The notes beneath the pieces were generated by a model. It searched no databases and was not told the DNA's origin. It saw nothing but the letters and a program-made list of their open reading frames with translations. The translations under genes were made by a program, and so were the position numbers. From Chloroflexi bacterium OLB15 (GTDB lineage Bacteria; Chloroflexota; Anaerolineae; Aggregatilineales; Phototrophicaceae): a stretch of 59,078 nucleotides of DNA. Below are positions 52,701 to 59,078 of this stretch, in pieces. The stretch covers positions 1 through 59,078 of the forward strand of contig LMZS01000008.1 of the NCBI GenBank assembly GCA_001567085.1, read 5' to 3'. Within the stretch, counting starts at the first letter, position 1, and each line of letters starts with the position of its first letter.

Positions 52701-54485
52701 ATGCTGCATAAACTACTGCTGTGCCTGCTGCTGGCATCAGTATTTCTATTCCCCGCTAGCGCGCAGGATGCGGCGCGCACGCAGGGAACGTTAATCCCCA
52801 TTGGCGGCGGCTACAAAACTCTGCACAACTTTGTTGAAGCGGCGCTGCCTTACTGGCAAACGCTGAATGCCACCCACTTTACCATGCTGATGCTGCCGCC
52901 CGCCTTCAGCTACAATCCGTATCAGTTTTCGCAGCAGGAACTCTTAGACAACAGCTATCTGGCAGATTTGCGCCGCAGCCAGCTTGAAGAATCCTGCCGC
53001 GATGTGCTGGCATCCCACAACATTGACGGTGTTCCCTGTCGGGTCATCGTGCCGCCAGTGTATACCCGCGAAGCGGCGCAAAGCAGCCTGATCGAGCAGT
53101 TTTTCACGGCTGATCTGGCGGCGATCTATTTTCTGGGCGGCGATCAGATCAACGCCATGAATATCATCGCCAATACCCGTTTAGAGCAGGCAATCGCGCA
53201 GGCATTTCAAAGGGGCGTGCCGCTGGGCGGTAACAGCGCTGGCGCGGCCTTGCTGGCACAGCCGATGATTGCAGGTTATGCGCCAGAGTATGACCAGAAC
53301 AACGCCCTGCGCGAAGGCGCCGTTAACTTATGGAATCAGCCCGATGCAGGCGAACGCGGCCTTAGCGTAGGCGCAGGCAACGCGCTGATTGAAACGCATC
53401 TATGGGAACTGGGGCGGGTGCCACGTGTTTTGAACCTGCTGTCATTTGATGACGCGCCGCATCTGGTGATCGGCATTGATGGCTCCACGGGTGGAGTGCT
53501 GCAAGATGAAACCATTTTCAGGGATGTGTTCGGCCAGTACAGCGCCGCTATTTTTGATGGCATCAGCCTGAATGCATCAGAAAATGCCAGCTTTAGCGCA
53601 AATGGCGTTTTGAGCATCCACAATGTGCTTATCCATCTGCTGGCGCCCGGCGATTTTTCCTTCAATCTGACCACGTTGCAGCCCTCATGGACGGATCATC
53701 TGGTCAATGCCGAGCGTGATTTTTCAGCTTTTGAAAAGCCTGAAAACACCGGCGATCTATACCTGTACGGAAGCGCGCCCCCCTCATCCAGCTTTCCAGA
53801 TAATGCCGGAACGCTGGTGCTGCTGGTTGGCTACCCGGACGCAGCGCAGCTTGCCAATACCGCAGAGCAATATGCCGGCGACCGGCAAATCGTTTCGCTG
53901 CTGGCAGGCGATCAGTTAGCAGAAGTTCTGCCAGAAGGGACAGCCCTGAGCGATTATGGTTTCATAGCTGTGATCGGCGGCGATCAATCGCTGATCAATA
54001 TTGAACAGCTTCAACCGGTTGCAGAGGCATGGCGCGGCGGCATGACCGTTTTGCTGGGTGGCGCGGCGGCAGCCGCCGCTGGTCAAACGTATGTCGCTAA
54101 CCCGGCAGTCAATTTTGTAACCGGCAATGCCGGTGTTTTAGAAGCACATTCACAAGGATCATTTATTGTGGGTGGCACGATTTTGCGGCGCGGGCTGGAA
54201 CTCATCAACCTGAACATTGAGCCGCGCCTGATTGACAACAATCGTTTTGGGCGGCTGTTTTCGCTTGCTTTCAACGAGCGCAGCGTACAGGCGTTAGGGC
54301 TGCCCGCAGATACCGCCGTGCGCTTTACATCCGATGGCGCTTTCGTTCAGGGCGAAAGCGCGGCCTTTGTGCTGGATTTGAGCGAGTCAACGCTAGGCGT
54401 AGGCGCAAATAACGCATTCGTGATCGCCAATGCGCTGCTGGATACCTACCCCGCCAGCGAGCGCATCGAAGCAATCCACCCCTAG
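52701..54485 (+). CDS. exported cyanophycinase-like (peptidase S51) double-domain protein
   Basis: 594 residues. Signal peptide MLHKLLLCLLLASVFLFPASA. Domain 1 (about 28-345) has the S51 cyanophycinase motifs: GGDQ (146-149), nucleophile elbow GGNSAGAALL with Ser179, SFDDAPHLVIGIDGSTGG. Domain 2 (about 351-590) repeats the layout: LVLLVGYPD, GGDQ again at 426-429, then GGAAAAAAG at 453-461 where the nucleophile Ser should be, and NLNIEPRLIDNNRFGRLF. Domain 2 thus looks like a copy that has lost catalysis. Cyanophycinase cuts the Asp-Arg polymer cyanophycin to dipeptides; being exported, this one could act on external peptide polymers. No cphA nearby. Confidence 0.75.
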   Translation: MLHKLLLCLLLASVFLFPASAQDAARTQGTLIPIGGGYKTLHNFVEAALPYWQTLNATHFTMLMLPPAFSYNPYQFSQQELLDNSYLADLRRSQLEESCRDVLASHNIDGVPCRVIVPPVYTREAAQSSLIEQFFTADLAAIYFLGGDQINAMNIIANTRLEQAIAQAFQRGVPLGGNSAGAALLAQPMIAGYAPEYDQNNALREGAVNLWNQPDAGERGLSVGAGNALIETHLWELGRVPRVLNLLSFDDAPHLVIGIDGSTGGVLQDETIFRDVFGQYSAAIFDGISLNASENASFSANGVLSIHNVLIHLLAPGDFSFNLTTLQPSWTDHLVNAERDFSAFEKPENTGDLYLYGSAPPSSSFPDNAGTLVLLVGYPDAAQLANTAEQYAGDRQIVSLLAGDQLAEVLPEGTALSDYGFIAVIGGDQSLINIEQLQPVAEAWRGGMTVLLGGAAAAAAGQTYVANPAVNFVTGNAGVLEAHSQGSFIVGGTILRRGLELINLNIEPRLIDNNRFGRLFSLAFNERSVQALGLPADTAVRFTSDGAFVQGESAAFVLDLSESTLGVGANNAFVIANALLDTYPASERIEAIHP

Positions 54486-54506
54486 CCACCACGCGCGGGA
54501 ATCAAA

Positions 54507-54530
54507 AAGGGCGGCTCAGAAACCGCCCTT
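54507..54530 (-). terminator. terminator of the slipin gene (possibly bidirectional)
   Basis: AAGGGCGG (54507-54514), 8-base loop, CCGCCCTT (54523-54530). On the minus strand the stem is followed by tttttg, 45 bases past the slipin stop; it may also stop transcription from the plus-strand gene ending at 54485. Confidence 0.7.
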
Positions 54531-54574
54531 GATGCCCGTTATCTCAGGCCATTTGAGGGAACAAAAGCGCGTGT

Positions 54575-55591
54575 CTAGCCCCCTGACGGCAGATCAAAAT
54601 CAAAGCTGTCTGGCGCTGACTTTGGCGCTGGCGACGATGGGGTTGGCGCTGACTTTGGCGCTGGCGACGCCGGTTTCTTCGCGGCCGGCGCTGGCGGTAA
54701 TCCCTGCCCAGCCGCCTGCATCGCGGTCATGAACTGGCTGGCAATCGAAGTCAATTCCATAGGCACCACAAGTTTCGTCGCTGGCGAATCACCCAACCCG
54801 CGCAGCATATCAAAATATTGCAGCATCAAGGTCTTTTCATCCAGCAAACGCGCCTGCGCCGTCAGCGCTTCCAAACCGGCAGCACGCCCCTGCTGAAGCA
54901 GCAGTTGAGATTCACGATCACCTTCTGCGCGTAGAATGGCCGATTGTTTTTCACCTTCTGCGCGCAGGATGGATGACTGCTTCTCGCCTTCCGCCACCAT
55001 GATCGCGGAAGCACGTTCGCCTTCTGCCCGCGTGACCATCGCGCGGCGCTCGCGTTCAGCGCTCATCTGCCGGTTCATGGCTTCCTTCACGCTTGGCGGC
55101 GGCTCTACCTCACGAATTTCAACACGGGTGATCTTCATACCCCAGCGTTCAGTCACTTCATCCAGCTTCACCCGCAGCACATCGTTAATCTGCTCGCGTT
55201 TGGCAAGCACATCATCCAGTTCAATATCGCCGATCACCGCGCGCAGCGTAGTCGCCGCGATATTCAGCGAAGCCTGCACCACATTCTCGACTTCCAGCAC
55301 CGCTAGCTTCGGATTCACCAGACGGTAGTACACCAGAAAGTCCACATCAATCGCGGTGTTGTCTTTTGAAATCGCGGTTTGACGCGGAATTTCCAGAAAG
55401 CGCTCACGCAGATCAACCTTGCGCGCCGATTCGATGAATGGAACCAGTAGGGTTAAGCCCGGCCCGCGCGTTCCCGCATATTTACCCAAACGGAACACGA
55501 CCAGGCGATCATACTCTGCCAGCACTTTTACCGACGAGAAAAATATGAATGCCAGAAATACAAGAACGATGATGACCAGAATTGCTTCCAC
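54575..55591 (-). CDS. slipin/SPFH-family membrane scaffold protein
   Basis: 338 residues. One N-terminal helix (MEAILVIIVLVFLAFIFFSSV), then an SPFH/Band-7 domain (YDRLVVFRLGKYAGTRGPGLTLLVPFIESARKVDLRERFLEIPRQ, TLRAVIGDIELDDVLAKREQIN, VEIREVEPPPSVKEAMNRQMSAERERRA) and a long helical coiled region with an 11-residue repeat (AEGEKQSSILR, AEGEKQSAILR, AEGDRESQLLL). A Pro/Ala-rich tail ends FDFDLPSGG. Slipins oligomerise under the membrane and help organise lipid domains and proteolysis; the partner is the adjacent NfeD protein, 2 bases upstream. Confidence 0.93.
   Translation of the reverse strand: MEAILVIIVLVFLAFIFFSSVKVLAEYDRLVVFRLGKYAGTRGPGLTLLVPFIESARKVDLRERFLEIPRQTAISKDNTAIDVDFLVYYRLVNPKLAVLEVENVVQASLNIAATTLRAVIGDIELDDVLAKREQINDVLRVKLDEVTERWGMKITRVEIREVEPPPSVKEAMNRQMSAERERRAMVTRAEGERASAIMVAEGEKQSSILRAEGEKQSAILRAEGDRESQLLLQQGRAAGLEALTAQARLLDEKTLMLQYFDMLRGLGDSPATKLVVPMELTSIASQFMTAMQAAGQGLPPAPAAKKPASPAPKSAPTPSSPAPKSAPDSFDFDLPSGG
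54611..54669 (-). repeat. direct repeat encoding the SAP-rich tail of slipin
   Basis: A 26-base unit at 54611-54636 recurs at 54644-54669 (period 33 bases), encoding two copies of an SPAPKSAP-type segment at the slipin C-terminus. Nearly identical copies suggest a recent slip, unlike the diverged 11-residue repeats upstream. Confidence 0.7.
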
Positions 55592-55593
55592 AG

Positions 55594-56232
55594 TTATTGT
55601 TGCCTCCCCACACTAGATTCATTAGCCCGGTACTTATGCTTTTCAGGCTCAACAAACAGCACAAGCCCGTCCTGTGCTACGACCACAATCGCCTGTCCGG
55701 TTTCAAGCGGCGTGTTGCTGCGGGCAGACCACGTTTCGCCACGCACGCGCACTGTGCCTACCGGATCAACCTTACTCTGTACAAATCCCTGTTCGCCGAT
55801 CATCGGCGCATCATCCAGCATTGCCGGTTTCAGATCGCGGGTATTTACCGCCGCATCCAGAATAAAGCGATGGTAGAGAAATGAGCTAAAGGTAACCACC
55901 GCGATCACCGCCAGCGAAACCGAACGATCATGAAACAGGGCGAAACTGGCGAGCGTTTGCAGAATCAGGCCGCCGTACATAAAAGGCCGCGCCCGCTTCA
56001 TGAAAAATGGCACCACATGATACATCAGCGCGCCGCATACGATGATGACCACCGCTGCCCAGTTGGTGGCGACGTTGCCCAGAAGAAACAACACCCCAAT
56101 AGATAAACCCAGCGCCGCTACTTCCAACACGCCGGTTCCAGGGGTTGCCACCGCGACCGCCGCAAACCACAGGCTCGCCATAAGCAGGATATACAGAATA
56201 TTCGGATCAGACAGAAACGAAAGTTCTGCCAT
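55594..56232 (-). CDS. NfeD-family membrane protein
   Basis: 212 residues from Met 56232 (MAELSFLSDPNILYILLMASLWF). Several helices (about 15-37, 40-70, 85-115) followed by the OB-fold NfeD soluble domain (MIGEQGFVQSKVDPVGTVRVRGETWSARSNTPLETGQAIVVVAQDGLVLFVEP). This is the short NfeD type without the ClpP-like protease domain. It partners slipins such as the one 2 bases downstream, in membrane quality control and lipid-domain formation. Transcribed first in this operon. Confidence 0.93.
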   Translation of the reverse strand: MAELSFLSDPNILYILLMASLWFAAVAVATPGTGVLEVAALGLSIGVLFLLGNVATNWAAVVIIVCGALMYHVVPFFMKRARPFMYGGLILQTLASFALFHDRSVSLAVIAVVTFSSFLYHRFILDAAVNTRDLKPAMLDDAPMIGEQGFVQSKVDPVGTVRVRGETWSARSNTPLETGQAIVVVAQDGLVLFVEPEKHKYRANESSVGRQQ

Positions 56233-56261
56233 TACTACACCTTTCACACACTTTCCCGTCT

Positions 56262-56267
56262 ATTATA
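56262..56267 (-). promoter_or_regulatory. -10 element of the nfeD-slipin operon
   Basis: A perfect TATAAT on the minus strand, 30 bases before the nfeD start; no good -35 was found at the standard distance. Confidence 0.35.
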
Positions 56268-56547
56268 TGTCATTTCTTCGGCTGGCACGCCCCCTATTAA
56301 CGTGGGGGTACGGGGAGATGTAATTGCGCTTTTAACGCCTGTCAGGGTGAAATATTATTCGCGAAAAAGGCCGCCTTCACCCCTTACCACCCTGCCTAAA
56401 GCCGGATGTACGCCGCGCACCCAATGAGTCAGGGATACAGGCCTGGAGCAGCGTTTTTCCGCAATTCACGTTTTTTAATTTGTAATGAACTCTCATATAA
56501 TGGTTAACATTATCTGTAAATCGCTAGTCATTGTATCCTTTGTGCCA
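56268..56547. other. intergenic region with a hairpin and a -10-like element
   Basis: Contains CCCCC (56290-56294) / GGGGG (56304-56308) over a 9-base loop, an A/T-rich stretch from 56466, and a perfect TATAAT on the plus strand at 56496-56501 that probably drives the M20 gene and argues against a start before 56501. Confidence 0.4.
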
Positions 56548-57870
56548 ATGATCATTGATGCCGACCATTCGACGGACACCCGCGTGCAGCCGACTTCCCG
56601 TAGCCACACCGATTACCAGACGTTGAGAGTAAACGGCGAGCGTATGCGCGCCGACTTTGAAGCCCTTGCCATGATTGGCGAAACGCCCGATGGCGGTATT
56701 GATCGGGTCGCCCTGTCCAATGGCGATTTGCAGGCGCGCCTGTGGCTGGCAGACCGTATTGAAGAGATCGGTTTGCGCCTGCGCGATGACGATGCCGCTA
56801 ATCTCGGCGGCGTTTATTCCGGTGAACAGCCAGACGCGCAAACGCTGCTGGTCGGCTCTCATCTAGACAGCGTGCCAGATGGTGGGCGCTATGATGGCGC
56901 GGTGGGCATTGTGGCGGCGCTGGAATGTATACGCATCCTCGCGGAAAACGATATTCGCCTGCCGGTCAACCTCGAATTGATTGATTTCACCGACGATGAA
57001 GGCACCTGGCATTCATTGTTTGGCGCGCGCGCATTTGCAGGCATGCTGCCGCCAGAAGTGACCAGCGAACTGCGTACCGATAATGCGTCTTTTCGCGCCG
57101 CCTTAGGTCGTGTGGGGCTGTCCTTGCGTGATGTGCCTAACGCCAGGCGTGATCCTGCTGCCATCGCCGGCTATGTAGAACTGCATATTGAGCATGGCAC
57201 CCGCCTGGAAACTGCTGACACCCACATTGGCGTGGTCACCGGCATCGTCGGGCGCACCACCTATGAAGTGGTCTTTCTCGGTCAGGCGGGGCATTCCGGC
57301 ACGACCGATATGTATAAACGCCGCGATGCGCTGCGCGGGGCGGCTCAGTTTATCGTTCGTGCCCACGATATGGTGCGCGCGCGTTACGGGGATGGCATCT
57401 TCAACTGCGGCAACATTCAGGTTGAGCCGGGCAAGTACAATGTCATCCCCAGCAAAGCCCGCCTGCTTGTAGAGTGTCGCCACGTGAGCGAAACCCTCAT
57501 GGGCGAAATGGAACTTGCGATGATTCAGATTGCTCGCGAGTGTGCCGCCGCTCACGGTCTTACTGTTGATGTTGAAGCGAAAATTCATATGCCAGCCGCC
57601 ACTATGGCGGCTGGTTTTGTGGAAGCTATCGAATCCTCTTGCGAAGCGCTGGGGCTTTCCCATATGCGCCTGGCAAGCTACGCCGGTCACGCCGCGCAGG
57701 CGCTCAGCCAGATCGTGCCCTGCGGCATGATATTTATCCCCTCAACCGGCGGTATTGGCCATTCACCCGCAGAGTTCACGCCATGGGCAGATATCATCGA
57801 AGGCGCGAACGCCCTGCTGCAAACCATCCTGCGGCTGGCCTATACGAATAACCTTCAAGATGAAGAATAG
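56548..57870 (+). CDS. M20-family N-carbamoyl-amino acid/allantoate amidohydrolase
   Basis: The open frame begins at 56485, but the TATAAT at 56496 makes Met 56548 (MIIDADHSTDT) the likelier start, giving 440 residues. Two-zinc peptidase-like M20 enzyme of the HyuC/AmaB/AllC branch: GSHLDSVPDGGRYDGAVG (zinc ligands), FTDDEGTWHSLFGARAF, HIEHGTRLE, GQAGHSGTTDM (dimerisation/lid domain) and the last His in GIGHSPAEFT. The family cleaves N-carbamoyl-amino acids or allantoate, releasing CO2 and ammonia. Lid domain residues ~225-330. No purine-catabolism genes adjacent, so substrate unknown. Confidence 0.9.
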   Translation: MIIDADHSTDTRVQPTSRSHTDYQTLRVNGERMRADFEALAMIGETPDGGIDRVALSNGDLQARLWLADRIEEIGLRLRDDDAANLGGVYSGEQPDAQTLLVGSHLDSVPDGGRYDGAVGIVAALECIRILAENDIRLPVNLELIDFTDDEGTWHSLFGARAFAGMLPPEVTSELRTDNASFRAALGRVGLSLRDVPNARRDPAAIAGYVELHIEHGTRLETADTHIGVVTGIVGRTTYEVVFLGQAGHSGTTDMYKRRDALRGAAQFIVRAHDMVRARYGDGIFNCGNIQVEPGKYNVIPSKARLLVECRHVSETLMGEMELAMIQIARECAAAHGLTVDVEAKIHMPAATMAAGFVEAIESSCEALGLSHMRLASYAGHAAQALSQIVPCGMIFIPSTGGIGHSPAEFTPWADIIEGANALLQTILRLAYTNNLQDEE

Positions 57871-57970
57871 ATGAGAAGCTGAAATCGCTGTCATTCTGAA
57901 CCATGCTTAAACGACGTTTCATAAGATGGGCGAAACTCATCGCCTATATATCACCTTTGGAGGGAACGTC

Positions 57971-58297
57971 ATGAAATATCTGCTGATTATCTATACCGAT
58001 CCTACTCACGAAACCACCCCTGAAGAGATGGCAGCATATTACGGCTACAGCGCAAAATTTGGCGCTAAGGTGCTGGGCGGCGAAGGGCTGGAAATGCCGG
58101 ATACCGCAACAACCGTGCGCGTTCAGAACGGGCAAACGCTGACAACCGACGGGCCATACATCGAAACGAAGGAAGTGTTAGGCGGCTATTATCTGGTCGA
58201 AGCAGCCGATCTTGACGAAGCGATTGAAATGGCGGCGGCGATTCCTGGCGCGGCTTACGGCGCTGTTGAAGTGCGGCCTGTGATGCAGTACGACTAA
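57971..58297 (+). CDS. YCII/DGPF-family protein
   Basis: 108 residues from ATG 57971, chosen for the GGAGGG about 10 bases before it and the family start MKYLLIIYTDP. The family signature is present in slightly changed form: TTDGPYIETKEVLGGYYLVEAADLDEAIEMAAAIPGA, where the usual DGPFAETKE reads DGPYIETKE. Genes of this family are regularly found beside ECF42 sigma factors, as here (sigma starts 43 bases later). Their biochemical role is not settled. Confidence 0.9.
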   Translation: MKYLLIIYTDPTHETTPEEMAAYYGYSAKFGAKVLGGEGLEMPDTATTVRVQNGQTLTTDGPYIETKEVLGGYYLVEAADLDEAIEMAAAIPGAAYGAVEVRPVMQYD

Positions 58298-58340
58298 ATT
58301 TTGAACGTTTCTCAGCACCTTGCCAGCATGAGATCATTAC

Positions 58341-59078
58341 ATGAATCAGGCTCACCAACTCATCGAATCTGTTTTCCGTGAAGAACATGGCCGCGTGCTG
58401 GCGGCGCTTATCAGCTATCTGGGCGATTTTGATCTGGCTGAAGATGCGCTTCAGGATGCCTGTGTGCTTGCCCTCAAACAATGGCGAGACACAGGCATTC
58501 CCGATAACCCCGGCGCATGGCTGACCACCGTCGCTAAACGCCGCGCGGTAGATCGCCAGCGTCGCGATTCTACAGCCCAACGTAAACGCGCCGCGCTGGC
58601 CGCAGACCTACTACTTTCGTTCTCTGGAGAGGACGATATGACCGAACAGGACGAGTTCCCCGACGAGCGGCTAAAATTGATGTTCACCTGCTGCCATCCG
58701 GCATTGGCGCTGGATTCGCAGGTGGCGCTAACGCTGCGCACACTTGGCGGCCTAAGTACCGAAGAGGTTGCCAGCGCGTTTCTTGTTTCTGTGCCAACAA
58801 TGGCTCAGCGGCTGGCGCGCGCCAAGCAGAAGATTCGCGCGGCGAATATTCCCTATCGTGTGCCGCCCGCCAGCCTCTTGCCTGAACGGTTGGGCGCCTT
58901 GCTCGCCACCCTGTACCTGATTTTCAATGAAGGCTATGTCGCCACGCGCGGCGAAGCGCTGATCCGCCAGGATTTATGCGCCGAAGCGATCCGGCTTTGC
59001 CGTGTGCCTGGTCAGCCTGCTGCCCGAAGATGACTCCTATCAGCGCAGAGCCGCGCGGGCTGCTGGCCTTGCTGCTGC
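58341..59078 (+). CDS. ECF42-type RNA polymerase sigma factor (frameshifted, cut by window end)
   Basis: Starts MNQAHQLIESVFREEHGRVLAAL. Sigma2 region (FDLAEDALQDACVLALKQW, DNPGAWLTTVAKRRAVDRQRR) and sigma4 (LRTLGGLSTEEVASAFLVSVPTMAQRLARAKQKIRAA) are typical of the long ECF42 group, which has an extra C-terminal TPR-like domain (LGALLATLYLIFNEGYVATRGEALIRQDLCAEAIRLCR). At about 59004-59010 one extra base shifts the frame; repaired, the reading goes on as VLVSLLPEDDSYQRRAARAAGLLALLL to the window edge. Paired with the DGPF protein. Activity of this group is thought to need partner DGPF proteins rather than a classical anti-sigma. Confidence 0.88.

Noticed and set aside
52701..54485. cyanophycin storage locus
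   Set aside because: No cyanophycin synthetase in the window and the protein has a signal peptide, so it would not meet an intracellular polymer.
1..59078. tRNA, rRNA or CRISPR array
   Set aside because: I looked in all larger gaps for T-loop-like GTTCGA segments, regular short repeats and conserved rRNA blocks and saw none.
1..59078. prophage, insertion sequence or integrative element
   Set aside because: No integrase, transposase, terminase or flanking direct repeats; gene content is housekeeping-like throughout.

Overview
This 59 kb window is bacterial chromosome with dense, mostly single-copy genes on both strands, short gaps, moderately high GC and frequent GTG/TTG starts. The gene families (an amidohydrolase next to a BMP-type nucleoside ABC importer, secreted PPC-like repeat proteins, slipin/NfeD, a stand-alone LSDAT/SLOG protein, large membrane glycosyltransferases, an ECF42 sigma factor with a DGPF protein) look most like an uncultured Chloroflexota of the Anaerolineae type. 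That placement is an inference from gene flavour; no rRNA is present. I saw no tRNA, CRISPR, integrase, transposase or phage gene.

Layout. 1-6.5 kb: codA-like cytosine deaminase divergent from a complete BMP-family ABC importer (binding protein, double ATPase, two permeases), which reads as a nucleoside/nucleobase salvage unit. 6.5-9.8 kb: small membrane proteins and a GT2 glycosyltransferase. 9.8-11 kb: recA with a promoter, a possible operator and a strong terminator. 11-15.7 kb, minus strand: a membrane glycosyltransferase-like protein, an FAH-family hydrolase with an alpha/beta hydrolase, and an unknown membrane protein. 16-20.2 kb: nucleotide-sugar epimerase, class III aminotransferase, MalY-type C-S lyase. 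20.3-25 kb: a PPM-like sensor protein, an SDR, prfA. 25-30 kb: tyrosine phosphatase, HAD plus a kinase-like protein without its P-loop, LSDAT/SLOG protein, mutY. 30-36.6 kb: SDR, lone metal-type ABC ATPase, MscS channel, galE, acetyltransferase-TIR pair, SDR. 36.8-42.9 kb: LutA-like protein, two exported beta-rich proteins, three tandem GNAT acetyltransferases. 43-48.5 kb: agmatine deiminase-family protein with a large membrane glycosyltransferase, KDPG/KDPGal aldolase, conserved unknown. 48.8-54.5 kb: ABC-F ATPase, thioesterase-lipB-ICMT operon, exported double-domain cyanophycinase-like protein. 54.5-59 kb: NfeD-slipin pair, M20 amidohydrolase, DGPF/ECF42 pair running off the right edge.

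At least eight genes are each broken by one (ABC-F: two) single-base frame changes that leave otherwise intact family-like proteins, several at homopolymers or short repeats. The likeliest explanation is residual indel error in the assembly, so I annotate these as single genes and give the position of each break. One further fragment (6.5 kb) may be a true pseudogene.

The most interesting items are the exported cyanophycinase-like protein whose second domain has lost its nucleophile, the wHTH-like/TIR protein coupled to an acetyltransferase, the stand-alone LSDAT/SLOG protein, the P-loop-less shikimate-kinase-like protein, the PPM-like domain fused to a predicted propeller, the four-repeat secreted protein, and a CodA with Cys in place of the specificity Asp. 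I did not find a convincing new multi-gene defence or biosynthetic system.
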